A DNA stretch of 64,000 nucleotides, taken from Lachnospiraceae bacterium. Its GTDB lineage: Bacteria; Bacillota; Clostridia; Lachnospirales; Lachnospiraceae. The position numbers were made by a program, and so were the translations under genes. Under the pieces are notes generated by a model. That model did not search any database. It was not told where the DNA came from and saw only the letters and a list, made by a program, of their open reading frames with translations. Of the stretch, positions 7,987 through 16,983 are shown one piece after another (the first letter of the stretch is position 1; each line of letters begins with the position of its first letter). The stretch lies in contig JAIKYU010000076.1 of assembly GCA_024682835.1 (NCBI GenBank), positions 1 to 64,000 of the forward strand. The letters run 5' to 3'.

Positions 7987-9393
7987 TTATGGTCTTTCCC
8001 AACCGGAGGGCAAAAAGGCTTTTGTGTTCGCAATCATATCATCGATCAGCAGACGCACATCCGTTTCGGTACAGTCATGCCCTTTGACCAGCGGATCATT
8101 CATGAATGCACGCACCAGCAGATTTCTGTCACAAGCCGCCGCCGCGCGCCAGGTCAGAGCGTGATTTTCAATATGGGGCATGAGCAGAGCACGAATCTGC
8201 TCCGGTACAGGACCTGCATCAATCGGACGGATATGGTCTCTGGTAAAGACCGCATTGGTTTCGACGACGGCGTCGGAGGGAAGATTGGGAATCTGCAGCG
8301 CACGATTGGGGATATTCACATTGCTGACGAAGCGGGAAAGACCGCACAGTGCCTTGATGAGAAGGATTCCCTCCTCGCCGGTGGGTGTGAGTGCCATTTC
8401 CTCCTCGCCGGAAGAAAGGCGTCCGGCTCTTGCCAGGCGCTCCTTCAGATCCTCCTTGCGCCATTTAACCGAGGTCAGCGTGAAATCCCAGGACGCTGCC
8501 GTTGCAGGATCTTTGAGATATTCACTGCCCGGCATAAATTCCGCCAGATGTCTGTCGCCGGCCGCCGCGATCAGACCGAAACGCCTGAAGAGATCCATTT
8601 TGACACGGTGGGCGCAGATAAAGTTGGCGTTCAGCCAGTTTTCGCTATCCAGCCGGATGCCCTCATCGAAGTGCTTTTCGATAAAGCTTTGATAGACCGG
8701 GAACAGATCGATTCCTCCGTAGCTCGCCTCCGTAAACCAGGTGAAATGATTGATGCCGATCACATTGACAATCACGTCATGCCAGTCCGCAATCCGTTCC
8801 CCTGTCTCCTTTTCATAGATCTCCTGCAGAACCTTCTGGGTTCCGAAGACCTCATGGCAGCACCCGAATGCCTTGATCCCCGGAAAGGTCTCATAAAGTG
8901 CCTTCACGCACAGCGACATCGGATTCGTGTAGTTGATGACCCATGCTTCGGGAGCGTATGTCTCTATCGCCTTTGCAATTTCCACAAACATGGGGATGGT
9001 GCGGATCGCCCGAATCATTCCCCCGGGTCCTGCCGTATCACCTACCGACTGCCAGATCCCCAGCCGCTCCGGCAGATGCACATCGCTCTCCATCTCATCA
9101 AAAGTGCCCGGCAGAATGGAGATCACAACAAAATCGCACCCCGTCAGCGCCTCCTGCAGCGTGCTTTTCACCTCAAATCGCCAGCTGCCCTTCGCTTCGT
9201 CTCTCGCCATCAGATGATTCCCGATGGTCGCGTTGACAGCGGCGGCCTCCTCATCGATGTCATAGAGACGAACCTCTCCGGAGATCTCGTCATCCAGCGC
9301 GAGATCCGTCATAAACGTCCATGCCCAGCCGCGGGAGCCGCCTCCGATATAGGTGATGACCGTATCCTTGATTTTGCCGTTGTTCCAAACCAT
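7987..9393 (-). CDS. Glycoside hydrolase family 4 (alpha-galactosidase/glucosidase type)
   Basis: This 468-residue protein matches GH4, the unusual NAD+- and Mn2+-dependent glycosidases that act by oxidation and elimination. Seen are the Rossmann motif GGGSRGW (17-23), VVISILPGTFDEMESD, NYTNPM (154-159), CCHEVFGTQ (178-186, metal-binding Cys) and GINHFTWF (213-220, metal-binding His). The start at 9393 has AAAGGGGG 9 bases upstream; an ATG 19 codons earlier has no clear site. Substrate (alpha-galactoside, alpha-glucoside or uronide) cannot be fixed from the motifs. There is no neighbouring sugar transporter. It has no signal peptide, so it cleaves imported oligosaccharides. Confidence 0.88.
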   Translation of the reverse strand: MVWNNGKIKDTVITYIGGGSRGWAWTFMTDLALDDEISGEVRLYDIDEEAAAVNATIGNHLMARDEAKGSWRFEVKSTLQEALTGCDFVVISILPGTFDEMESDVHLPERLGIWQSVGDTAGPGGMIRAIRTIPMFVEIAKAIETYAPEAWVINYTNPMSLCVKALYETFPGIKAFGCCHEVFGTQKVLQEIYEKETGERIADWHDVIVNVIGINHFTWFTEASYGGIDLFPVYQSFIEKHFDEGIRLDSENWLNANFICAHRVKMDLFRRFGLIAAAGDRHLAEFMPGSEYLKDPATAASWDFTLTSVKWRKEDLKERLARAGRLSSGEEEMALTPTGEEGILLIKALCGLSRFVSNVNIPNRALQIPNLPSDAVVETNAVFTRDHIRPIDAGPVPEQIRALLMPHIENHALTWRAAAACDRNLLVRAFMNDPLVKGHDCTETDVRLLIDDMIANTKAFLPSGWERP

Positions 9394-9455
9394 TCCTTCC
9401 GTCCCCCTTTCCGTGAAACCGAGCAGGGGCGATGAAATCTCCCTGCGCATCTAAA

Positions 9456-9490
9456 CAGCCGCCCGTCTCCCGGCAGGAGACAGGCGGCTG
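9456..9490 (-). terminator. Terminator hairpin between the EAL-HDOD gene and the GH4 gene
   Basis: CAGCCGCC.GTCTCC pairs with GGAGAC.GGCGGCTG around a 5-base loop, 36 bases past the EAL-HDOD stop. On the minus strand it is followed only by TTTA; on the plus strand by GCTTTTATAA. The stem is strong but the T run is weak. Confidence 0.6.
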
Positions 9491-9526
9491 GCTTTTATAA
9501 TCCGTCAACCGGATACCGGTTTTGCA

Positions 9527-10750
9527 TCATACGCTCAGCAGATCCCTGTACCAGCGAAGCGCCTCAATATAGGCCTGATAGACAGGCTCGAAATCAATGT
9601 CCGCCAGCACAAGCAGACGTGACACCTCATGCCAGGAAGCGTCCTCATATTCCCTGATGAAATTCAGAATCGGAGCCAGATCGCCGGTGTTGCGGATCAG
9701 GGCATCTTCAATGTTCTTTGACACCTGCACGCTCTTCAATGCTTCATCCATGGGCTTGTCCAGCATAATGTCGAGAATGGAGAACAGTCCCATCAGGAAC
9801 AGCTCCGCGGAAAGACCGCCGATATTGTAAAGCGGCGCCAGGTTTTCTGCGAATTTGGCACGCAGAAGCGAAAGTCTTGTGATCTCGCTGGGCTTGTCCG
9901 CGCAGAGCTCCCTGGTGACCGCCGTGTTGATCCAGCGCTTGAGTTCCTTCTGACCGAGCATGGCTGCCGCATGGCGGACCGAGGTGATCTCGGAATTGCG
10001 TGTCATGTGATTGACCATCTCCAGCAGTGAAAGCACCAGAGCCGTATCGTGGCCGATCACATCCGCTGCGTCCGTCAGGTCAAAATCGGGGCTGTTAACG
10101 ACATTGAGCAGCTCGATATAGGTAGCCTTCAACGGCGCCACTTCCTTGTCGGATTCCACCACCGGCATGCGGAAAAACTCGCCTTCATACAGATTGTATC
10201 CGCCGTCGGCAGTCAGGACATCATAGTCCTCCTGGGAATTGACGTTGACCGCGCAGAGCTTGATCTTCGGGAAAAGCTTGCCGAAATAGATCTTGGCCTG
10301 GGCGATGTTGATCTTTCGATGGTCAAGCAGGATATAGTCAAGGAGCCTTAAGATCTCTCGATAGGCCTCGAACTGCCGGATCTCCAGCTTGCGGATCGCC
10401 AGCTTGTAGCCCTCTATCTTGAGTTCATTCAGACGGCTTAAATAACTCTCCTCCGGTGTGACGGAAGAGTCAAAAAGCAGGACGATCTTTTCGTGCGGCG
10501 CCTCACAGAGGGACGAGATGTCCGTAAAGATGTTGATGTTGTTGAGCTCGATAAAGATCTCCTGATCATCGGCAAGAGTCCCCGCACCGACGCTGTCTAC
10601 GATCTCCAGTCCTGGAATCTGCGCTGCGCCGTCCAGGCGTCCGATTCCTTCAGCGGAAGGGCTGAGAAAGGAATTCTCGCGCTGCGTAAAGATGGAATAC
10701 GCACACACCTTCATGTCACCGTCAAACAGGGGGATCAATGTCGCTAGCAT
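9527..10750 (-). CDS. EAL-HDOD signalling protein (YuxH type), EAL part degenerate
   Basis: This 407-residue soluble protein has the two-part layout of YuxH-like proteins. Residues about 10-200 follow the EAL fold (FIELNNINIFTDIS, then IEGYKLAIRKL, ILLDHRKINIAQA), and residues 205-400 form an HDOD domain (LLNVVNSPDFDLTDAADVIG, then SVRHAAAMLGQKELKRWIN). The E-x-L catalytic motif and the metal-binding acidic residues of active phosphodiesterases are not recognisable, so it probably binds or relays cyclic di-GMP rather than hydrolysing it. HDOD domains often act in signalling complexes, for example in chemotaxis or motility. It is monocistronic, between terminators. Confidence 0.85.
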   Translation of the reverse strand: MLATLIPLFDGDMKVCAYSIFTQRENSFLSPSAEGIGRLDGAAQIPGLEIVDSVGAGTLADDQEIFIELNNINIFTDISSLCEAPHEKIVLLFDSSVTPEESYLSRLNELKIEGYKLAIRKLEIRQFEAYREILRLLDYILLDHRKINIAQAKIYFGKLFPKIKLCAVNVNSQEDYDVLTADGGYNLYEGEFFRMPVVESDKEVAPLKATYIELLNVVNSPDFDLTDAADVIGHDTALVLSLLEMVNHMTRNSEITSVRHAAAMLGQKELKRWINTAVTRELCADKPSEITRLSLLRAKFAENLAPLYNIGGLSAELFLMGLFSILDIMLDKPMDEALKSVQVSKNIEDALIRNTGDLAPILNFIREYEDASWHEVSRLLVLADIDFEPVYQAYIEALRWYRDLLSV

Positions 10751-10833
10751 AGGGCGTCTCTCCTTTAATCAGTGGGTTTTGTCTGCAACATAGCATCGAT
10801 GTCCCAAACAGGACATATAGTTATCCACTGCAC

Positions 10834-10842
10834 ATTATAGCA
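10834..10842 (-). promoter_or_regulatory. Extended -10 promoter of the EAL-HDOD gene
   Basis: TGCTATAAT on the minus strand directly follows the opp terminator. No good -35 is visible. The leader of about 80 bases holds a small hairpin, ATGTCC and GGACAT arms around a 6-base loop (near 10798-10815). Confidence 0.45.
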
Positions 10843-10844
10843 TA

Positions 10845-10887
10845 AAAAAGCCGCCGCGAAAAGAAGAATTTTTCGCGGCGGCGCTTT
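10845..10887. terminator. Bidirectional terminator after oppA
   Basis: GCCGCCGCGAAAA (10850-10862) and TTTTCGCGGCGGC (10870-10882) form a perfect stem around a 7-base stretch. A T6 run follows on the minus strand and GCTTTTTATT on the plus strand. It closes the opp operon 23 bases past the oppA stop. Confidence 0.9.
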
Positions 10888-10909
10888 TTATTCAATCGGT
10901 TATTTCTTA

Positions 10910-12757
10910 TCAGCCGATCGTCGTGTACATGAAGTACTTGTAACCCAGCGGATTGGAGAAGAAGCCCTTCACGCTGTCGTCAATCATGTAGATATCCGTA
11001 TAGAAGTAAAGCGGGCAGATGCAGCCGGTGGACATCAGCAGATCCTCTGCGCGGTGCATCAGCTTGTAGCGGGTCTCCTTGTCCGTGCAGGTCTTGATCA
11101 GACCGATGATCACATCATAGGTCTCCGCCCAGGTGCCGTCCACAACCTTGGTGTCGTAGCCAAGATCCGTGAGGTCGAGGCTGTATGCCTTGACGTCTGC
11201 ATTCGCACCCTTGCCGAACTGGACATCGTTATTGCCGGAGCCGCTCGTCCACATGTCGAGGAAGGAGCTCGGGTCGTTGTAGTCCGCCAGCCAGCCGTTG
11301 CGCGCGATGGAGTAGTCGCCGCTCTTACGGGTCTCAAGGAAGGTCGCCCACTCCTGATTCTCCAGATTCATGGTGATGCCGACCGCCTTCATGGCATTCT
11401 GCAGGTACTCGCCGATGGCCTTGTGGCTCTCGCTGGTGTTGTACAGATAGGTCAGGGTCGGGAAATTCGTGAACTGCGCGGTCGCTTCGTCAAAGGTGTA
11501 ATACTTCTTCAGGGTCTCCAGCGCGCTGCCCCAGTTGGTCTCAAAGGCTTCACGGGAGACATCGTAATAACCGGGATAGCTGTTGCCGCCCGCATTCTTG
11601 TAGAACTCACTGCCGTCCGCATCGGTCATACCCATGGCGACGAAGGAGGAAGCGGGAACCTGACCTGCCTGGCCGATCTCTTCCACGATGTAGTTGCGGT
11701 CAAACAGCAGGGAAATCGCGTTGCGGATTTCATTCTTTGCTTCTTCCGCCTCTTTTCCGGTCAGACCCAGATCCGCAGGAAGAATTTCTTCATTAATATT
11801 CCAGCAGACATAGTAGGTGCCGATCTGACCCGCGACGACAAACTCGTCCGGATACTTCGTCTTGAGGTTGGCGATCTCGTTGGTCGGCACATCGTCGATC
11901 ATCTGCCAGCTGCCGTTCTCAAAGTTGGTGAGCTGATTGTTGGCATCATCCGAGAGGTAGAAATTGATCTTCGGCATGGTGACGCTCGCCGCGTCATAGA
12001 AGCTGTCATTCTTTGCAAGGGTGATCACGCTGTTGTGATCCCAGGCCGTCATGGTGTAGGGGCCGTTGCAGACCAGCGTGGAAGGATCCGTCGCCCAGCT
12101 CTCATTGGCAACCGCATCCGACTTGACAGGCATATAGGTCGGGAATGCAAGCAGCTCATTCCAGAACGCCACCGCATTGTTCAGCGTGACGACCAGCGTC
12201 TTGTCATCGGTCGCCTCGACCGCCAGTGCGCTGCCGTCTCCCTCGGAAGCTTCCTCATAGCCCTTGACGACCTCAAACATGTAGCCGTAGTCCGCCGCCA
12301 GATCCGCGGATGCTGCACGCTTCCATGAAAACTCAAAATCGCCGGCAGTCAGATCGCTGCCATCGCTCCATTTCAGGCCATCCTTGAGTGTGTAGGTGTA
12401 GGTCACCGTCCCGTCGGTATTCTCCACGCCATCGGGCAGCTCTGTTGCGAGATCCGGAACGATCTCCAGGGTGCCGTCGCTCTTCTGTCCCCACTTTGCA
12501 AGACCGGAGAACATGTGCAGGATCATGGTCGCACCGTCCACCGAGCTGTTGAGCGCGGGATCAAGCGTGGCCGGTTCGGAAGCGAGACAGACATTGAGTC
12601 CGTCGGCGGTCGCAGCACCTGCTCCCGTATCGCTCGCAGCATCCGTCGACTGACCGGATTCCGCCGGTGATGTGGTGCCGCCGGATGCACCTCCGCACGC
12701 CGCAAGGCTCACGACCATGCTGCCGGCAAGCAGGATTGAGAGTAACTTCTTCTTCAT
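10910..12757 (-). CDS. oppA: Oligopeptide ABC transporter, substrate-binding lipoprotein
   Basis: This 615-residue protein has a lipoprotein signal peptide (MKKKLLSILLAGSMVVSLAAC) with the lipidated Cys at 21, then a Ser/Gly/Ala-rich linker and an SBP_bac_5 domain (DGLNVCLASEPATLDPALNS, later WSDGSDLTAGDFEFSWKRA). It should capture peptides outside the membrane and hand them to OppBC. The start at 12757 has GGAGGAAA upstream; the longer open frame lacks a site and crosses the promoter. It is the last gene of the opp cluster and has its own promoter, so binding protein can be made in excess. Specificity for di- or oligopeptides cannot be read from sequence. Confidence 0.93.
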   Translation of the reverse strand: MKKKLLSILLAGSMVVSLAACGGASGGTTSPAESGQSTDAASDTGAGAATADGLNVCLASEPATLDPALNSSVDGATMILHMFSGLAKWGQKSDGTLEIVPDLATELPDGVENTDGTVTYTYTLKDGLKWSDGSDLTAGDFEFSWKRAASADLAADYGYMFEVVKGYEEASEGDGSALAVEATDDKTLVVTLNNAVAFWNELLAFPTYMPVKSDAVANESWATDPSTLVCNGPYTMTAWDHNSVITLAKNDSFYDAASVTMPKINFYLSDDANNQLTNFENGSWQMIDDVPTNEIANLKTKYPDEFVVAGQIGTYYVCWNINEEILPADLGLTGKEAEEAKNEIRNAISLLFDRNYIVEEIGQAGQVPASSFVAMGMTDADGSEFYKNAGGNSYPGYYDVSREAFETNWGSALETLKKYYTFDEATAQFTNFPTLTYLYNTSESHKAIGEYLQNAMKAVGITMNLENQEWATFLETRKSGDYSIARNGWLADYNDPSSFLDMWTSGSGNNDVQFGKGANADVKAYSLDLTDLGYDTKVVDGTWAETYDVIIGLIKTCTDKETRYKLMHRAEDLLMSTGCICPLYFYTDIYMIDDSVKGFFSNPLGYKYFMYTTIG

Positions 12758-12780
12758 AATGATTTCCTCCTCCTTCTTCC

Positions 12781-12827
12781 GGAAGCCCAAAAGCTTCCAA
12801 ATCAAAAGCGTGCCCCTGTGGACACGC
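12781..12827 (-). promoter_or_regulatory. Two hairpins in the oppA leader
   Basis: GCGTG/CACGC (12808-12827), followed on the minus strand by TTTTG, and GGAAGC/GCTTCC (12781-12798) lie between the oppA promoter and start codon. The first could be a weak attenuator or an mRNA-processing stem. Confidence 0.35.
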
Positions 12828-12848
12828 CTTCGTGAACTCACGGCGCGA

Positions 12849-12877
12849 ATTATATCACACCGCGGCCGATTTGTAAA
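12849..12877 (-). promoter_or_regulatory. Internal promoter for oppA
   Basis: TTTACA (12872-12877), 17 bases, TATAAT (12849-12854) on the minus strand, overlapping or just beyond the oppF 3' end. This near-consensus promoter would let oppA be transcribed apart from the upstream permease and ATPase genes. Confidence 0.7.
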
Positions 12878-12891
12878 CCATTTCATCTTAA

Positions 12892-13890
12892 CTACTCGCC
12901 ATGACCCATCTTTTCCGCGCACTCGAGATGATGGCAGGCCACAAAATGACCTTTTTCAACCTCCTTGAACTCCGGCATGGATGCCCCGCAGTCCTCCTTC
13001 GCATAGGGGCAGCGTGTCCGGAACGGGCAGCCGGACGGGGCGTTCAACGGACTCGGAATATCGCCCTCCAGCACGATCCGCTTATTCTCCCGGGCAACCT
13101 TCGGATCCGGCACCGGCACAGAGGAGAGCAGGGATTTGCTGTAGGGGTGAAGCGGGTGATCGTAAATCTCATCGGCGTCCGCCATCTCCACCATCTTGCC
13201 GAGATACATCACGGCGATCCGGTCACTGATATGCCGCACGACCAGCAGATCATGCGCAATAAACAGATAGGTCAGTCCCAGCTTGTCCTGCAGTTCATCA
13301 AACATATTGATGACCTGTGCCTGAATGGACACATCCAGCGCCGAAACCGGCTCATCGCAGACAATAAACTCCGGATTGACGGCCAGCGCTCTGGCAATTC
13401 CGATGCGCTGCCGCTGACCGCCGGAAAACTCATGGGCATAGCGCGAAGCGTGCTCGGAATTGAGTCCGACGTAATCCATGAGCTCCAGCACCCTCGCCCG
13501 GCGTTCCTCTTTTGTTTTATACAGTCCGTGTACGTCCAGCGGTTCCGCGATGATATCGGAAACAGTCATGCGCGGATTTAACGAGGAGTAAGGATCCTGA
13601 AACACCATGGTGGCTTTTTTCCGAAACCGGGCCAGCTGGGCCCGGGTTTTCACCTCGCTGCCGTCATAGATGATCTCTCCTGCTGTCGGCTTATACAGCT
13701 GCAGGATGGTCCGTCCCACCGTCGTCTTGCCGCAGCCGGATTCTCCGACAAGCCCCAGTGTCTCTCCCTTTCTGATGGTAAAAGACACGTCATCCACCGC
13801 TTTCAACGGCTTCGTTCTAAAAAAACCGACCGTTACCGGAAAGTATTCCTTCAGATGCCTGATTTCCAGCAGGTTCTTTGCTTCACTCAT
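12892..13890 (-). CDS. oppF: Oligopeptide ABC transporter ATPase OppF
   Basis: This 332-residue ATPase has Walker A GESGCGKT (49-56), Q-loop [11 protein letters not shown], signature FSGGQRQ (155-161), Walker B FIVCDEP (175-181) and an H-loop FIAHD. The C-terminal oligopeptide extension with [16 protein letters not shown] (Cys-rich, FeS-like in relatives) is present. It pairs with OppD to power peptide import at the inner membrane face. Its start overlaps the oppD stop by 8 bases. Confidence 0.95.
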   Translation of the reverse strand: MSEAKNLLEIRHLKEYFPVTVGFFRTKPLKAVDDVSFTIRKGETLGLVGESGCGKTTVGRTILQLYKPTAGEIIYDGSEVKTRAQLARFRKKATMVFQDPYSSLNPRMTVSDIIAEPLDVHGLYKTKEERRARVLELMDYVGLNSEHASRYAHEFSGGQRQRIGIARALAVNPEFIVCDEPVSALDVSIQAQVINMFDELQDKLGLTYLFIAHDLLVVRHISDRIAVMYLGKMVEMADADEIYDHPLHPYSKSLLSSVPVPDPKVARENKRIVLEGDIPSPLNAPSGCPFRTRCPYAKEDCGASMPEFKEVEKGHFVACHHLECAEKMGHGE

Positions 13891-14881
13891 CCGCCTGTCC
13901 TCCCTCCGGCGCTTCCTGCCGCAGATTCATCCAGCAGGCCGCCTGATGCATATCGTTGATCTGGATCCGTTCGGCGCGTTCCCTCAGACAGATCTTCATC
14001 GCCTGATCACATCTGGGCGCAAACGGGCAGCCCTTCGGCATGTTTAACAGATCGATCGGCGTGCCGGCAATCGGTTCCAGCTTTCGGCCGTTGTTTTCCG
14101 CCGTCGGAATCGATCGCAGCAACCCCTTGGTGTATTCGTGCTTCGGATTGTAAAAGATCTCATCCGCCGTTCCCTGCTCGCAGATCGATCCGGCATACAT
14201 GACGATGACCTCGTCACACATCTGCGCAACGACGCCGAGATCATGCGTGATCATGATGATCGCCATGCCCAGTTCCTTCTGCAGACTGCTCATCAGATCC
14301 AGAATCTGAGCCTGAATCGTCACGTCCAGCGCCGTCGTCGGCTCGTCCGCGATCAGAATATCCGGCTCGCAGGCAAGCGCCATGGCGATCATGATCCGCT
14401 GCCGCATACCGCCGGAAAATTCATAGGGATACTGCTTCATTCTTTTTTCCGGCTCATTGATTCCCACCAGCCGGATCATCTCCACCGCGCGCTCCCTCGC
14501 CTGCTGCTTGTTCCGGTCCGTGTGCAGAAGAATCGCCTCCATCAGCTGATGGCCGATGGTATAGGTCGGATTGAGCGATGTCATCGGATCCTGGAAGATG
14601 ATCGAAATCTTGTTTCCGCGGATGGTTTTCATCATCCGCTCACCGGAGCCCACCAGCTCCTGTCCGTCGTATTTGATGGAACCGGACACGATTTTTCCGG
14701 TTCCCGCAAGAATCTGCATGATCGAATAGGCCGTGACCGATTTGCCGGAACCGGACTCTCCGACGATCCCGAGCACCTTTCCGCGGTCCAGGTTGAAGGA
14801 TATGCCGTTTACCGCCTTTACCTCCCCTGCGTCCGTGAAGAAGGAGGTGTGAAGATCTCTAACTTCCAACAGCTGACTCAT
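13883..14881 (-). CDS. oppD: Oligopeptide ABC transporter ATPase OppD
   Basis: This 332-residue ATPase has Walker A GESGSGKS (41-48), Q-loop [11 protein letters not shown], signature FSGGMRQ (155-161), Walker B ILIADEP (175-181), H-loop ITHD, and the C-terminal Cys motif [15 protein letters not shown]. It is the partner of OppF. GGAGG lies 6 bases before the ATG; the oppC stop is 11 bases upstream. Confidence 0.95.
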   Translation of the reverse strand: MSQLLEVRDLHTSFFTDAGEVKAVNGISFNLDRGKVLGIVGESGSGKSVTAYSIMQILAGTGKIVSGSIKYDGQELVGSGERMMKTIRGNKISIIFQDPMTSLNPTYTIGHQLMEAILLHTDRNKQQARERAVEMIRLVGINEPEKRMKQYPYEFSGGMRQRIMIAMALACEPDILIADEPTTALDVTIQAQILDLMSSLQKELGMAIIMITHDLGVVAQMCDEVIVMYAGSICEQGTADEIFYNPKHEYTKGLLRSIPTAENNGRKLEPIAGTPIDLLNMPKGCPFAPRCDQAMKICLRERAERIQINDMHQAACWMNLRQEAPEGGQADE

Positions 14882-14892
14882 GTGTCACCTCC

Positions 14893-15957
14893 TTACTGAT
14901 TGAGCTTGGGGTCAAACGCGTCGCGCAGACCGTCGCCGAATAGATTGAGAGACAGCACGATCAGGGAAATCACGATCGCCGGTATGACCAGCCGGTACGT
15001 GTAACTGGAAATACCGTTCAGCGCATCGGAAGCCAGCGAACCGAGGGAAGGCATCGGCGCGTTGACGCCCAGCCCCAGAAAGGACAGGTAGCTCTCCGTA
15101 AAGATCGCCGAAGGAATCTGCAGCGCCGTCGAAATGATGATCACAGAAAAACAGTTCGGAATCAGATGCTTCAGAATGATCCAACGTCCCTTTGCACCAG
15201 TTGCCTCAGCCGCCAGCACATATTCCCGTTCCCTGAGCGACAGGATCTGACCGCGGATAAGCCTTGACATGCTCACCCAGTACAGAAGGCCGAACACGAT
15301 AAAGAGACTGATGATATTGGAGCCGATCCTCGCCAGAACCGTTCCCTCCAGCTTGTCCGCCAGCGTGGTCTTGAGCACTGAGGACAGAAGGATCACCATC
15401 AGCATATCCGGCAGGGAATAGATGATATCCACGATCCGCATGATGACCAGATCCACCTTGCCGCCGCAGTAGCCTGCAATCGAGCCCACCATCATGCCGA
15501 TGATCAGAACGATTATGCTCGCGAAGAAACCGACCGCCAGCGAAATACGCGTTCCGTATACGATACGGATGAAGTAATCACGTCCCGCCGAATCCGTACC
15601 GAACACATGCGGCATCACGGATTCTCCCGCATCAAGCATCTGCTGTTCCGTCCGGGAATATTCAAAGGGTCTCAGATTCTGAAAGGAAGCATCCATCGGC
15701 TTGCCGGGCACATTGCCCAGCATCTGCTCGTAGGAATACGGCCAGAACAGCGGTACGAAGATCGCCGCCAGAGCGATGAGCAGAATCACGATCATACTGA
15801 CCGTCGCCACCTTGTTTTTCAACAGACGCTTCACACCGTCCCTGAAGAAGGTGCTGGACGGACGCATCTGCACCATATATTCCTTTTCCGCCTCGGTTGC
15901 CGGAAGAAAATCCTCCGGACTCAGGTTTTGTTGTACACTGAATGGTTTGCCGTTCAT
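14893..15957 (-). CDS. oppC: Oligopeptide ABC transporter permease OppC
   Basis: This 354-residue permease has a long cytoplasmic N-terminus, one TM at about 52-74, and the five-TM BPD_transp_1 domain. The EAA loop (ATGAKGRWIILKHLIPN, residues about 250-267) is the contact site for the ATPases. It forms the channel with OppB. The start has CAGGAG 10 bases upstream. It is separated from oppB by a 90-base spacer with tandem repeats, unlike the tight spacing elsewhere in the operon. Confidence 0.93.
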   Translation of the reverse strand: MNGKPFSVQQNLSPEDFLPATEAEKEYMVQMRPSSTFFRDGVKRLLKNKVATVSMIVILLIALAAIFVPLFWPYSYEQMLGNVPGKPMDASFQNLRPFEYSRTEQQMLDAGESVMPHVFGTDSAGRDYFIRIVYGTRISLAVGFFASIIVLIIGMMVGSIAGYCGGKVDLVIMRIVDIIYSLPDMLMVILLSSVLKTTLADKLEGTVLARIGSNIISLFIVFGLLYWVSMSRLIRGQILSLREREYVLAAEATGAKGRWIILKHLIPNCFSVIIISTALQIPSAIFTESYLSFLGLGVNAPMPSLGSLASDALNGISSYTYRLVIPAIVISLIVLSLNLFGDGLRDAFDPKLNQ

Positions 15958-15985
15958 TTTTGCATAACTCCTGTTGGTAACGTGC

Positions 15986-16045
15986 GTTATTGTATCGTTT
16001 GTTATTATATCGCCTGTTATTATATCATCTGCTATTGTATTGGTC
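15986..16045. repeat. Four tandem 15-bp repeats between oppB and oppC
   Basis: Units at 15986-16000, 16001-16015, 16016-16030 and 16031-16045 follow the pattern G-T/C-T-A-T-T-A/G-T-A-T plus five variable bases. Read on the minus strand, the two central units contain TATAAT and the two outer ones TACAAT, so each 15-base step carries a -10-like hexamer. The array begins 2 bases after the oppB stop and is noncoding. Confidence 0.85.
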
Positions 16046-16047
16046 GT

Positions 16048-16977
16048 TTATTCCAATGTGATCCGGGGATCCACCACCTTGTACAGAATATCACCGACCA
16101 GATTCATCACTACGATGAGGATCGCCAGCACGATCGTCGTCCCCATGACCAGCGGATAATCGCGTCCGGTAATGGAATTGACGAAGGCGCGTCCGATTCC
16201 CGGCACCGCAAAAATCTGCTCCACCACCAGTGAACCCGTCACAATGTAAGCCAGCATGGGACCGAAGTAGGTGATCACCGGAATCAGGGAATTCTTGAGC
16301 GCATGTCCGAAGATGATCCGCCATTTGGATACGCCCTTGGCTTTTGCGGTCCGGATATAATCCTGTCCGAGCACGTCCAGCATCGATGATCGTGTCAGCC
16401 TGGTGATGTAGGCCATCGGGTAGAGCGAGAGCGTGATGACCGGCAGAATCAACCCCCCTTTTGCGGCGCCGTTAGCCGGCAGCACGGCAAGCTTGACCGC
16501 GAAAAGTGCCAGAAGGAGAGACCCCATGATGAAGGAGGGCATGGAGACAAATGCCGTTGTGATCACCATAATCACCCGATCGATGACTCTGTTCCTGCGA
16601 AGCGCGGCGATGGAGCCAAGGATAATGCCCGTGATGAGCGCGATAAACGCGGCGATGAGTCCCAGCCTGACGGAGGTCTTCATGCCGTCCATGATAATAT
16701 CAATCACATCCCGGCCACGGGATTTGAGGGAGGGTCCGAAATCGAATCTCGTGACAATATCCTTGAGATAGGTCAGATACTGCACGATCAGGGGCTTATC
16801 AAGCCCGTATTTGGCCTCCATCGCCTTGCGGACAGTCTCTGTCACCGCCTTTTCCCCGACAAAGGGGCCGCCCGGCACGGCGTGCATCACGAAAAAGGTG
16901 ACAGTGATCACGACCCATACCGTAACAACGGCCAGAATCAGCCGCTTGACAATATACATCAGCGTCTTGGTGTTCAT
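16048..16977 (-). CDS. oppB: Oligopeptide ABC transporter permease OppB
   Basis: This 309-residue permease has six TM helices, the N-terminal VKRLILAVVTVWVVITVTFF and HAVPGGPF typical of OppB/DppB, and the EAA loop TAKAKGVSKWRIIFGHALKN near residue 195. It forms the translocation pore with OppC. AGGAGG lies 11 bases before the ATG, inside the end of the HD-GYP gene, whose stop is 6 bases upstream, so the two share a transcript. Confidence 0.94.
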   Translation of the reverse strand: MNTKTLMYIVKRLILAVVTVWVVITVTFFVMHAVPGGPFVGEKAVTETVRKAMEAKYGLDKPLIVQYLTYLKDIVTRFDFGPSLKSRGRDVIDIIMDGMKTSVRLGLIAAFIALITGIILGSIAALRRNRVIDRVIMVITTAFVSMPSFIMGSLLLALFAVKLAVLPANGAAKGGLILPVITLSLYPMAYITRLTRSSMLDVLGQDYIRTAKAKGVSKWRIIFGHALKNSLIPVITYFGPMLAYIVTGSLVVEQIFAVPGIGRAFVNSITGRDYPLVMGTTIVLAILIVVMNLVGDILYKVVDPRITLE

Positions 16978-16983
16978 GAATTC

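Noticed and set aside
11054..12328. 424-codon open frame opposite oppA
   Set aside because: It overlaps a full-length lipoprotein gene and has no start signal.
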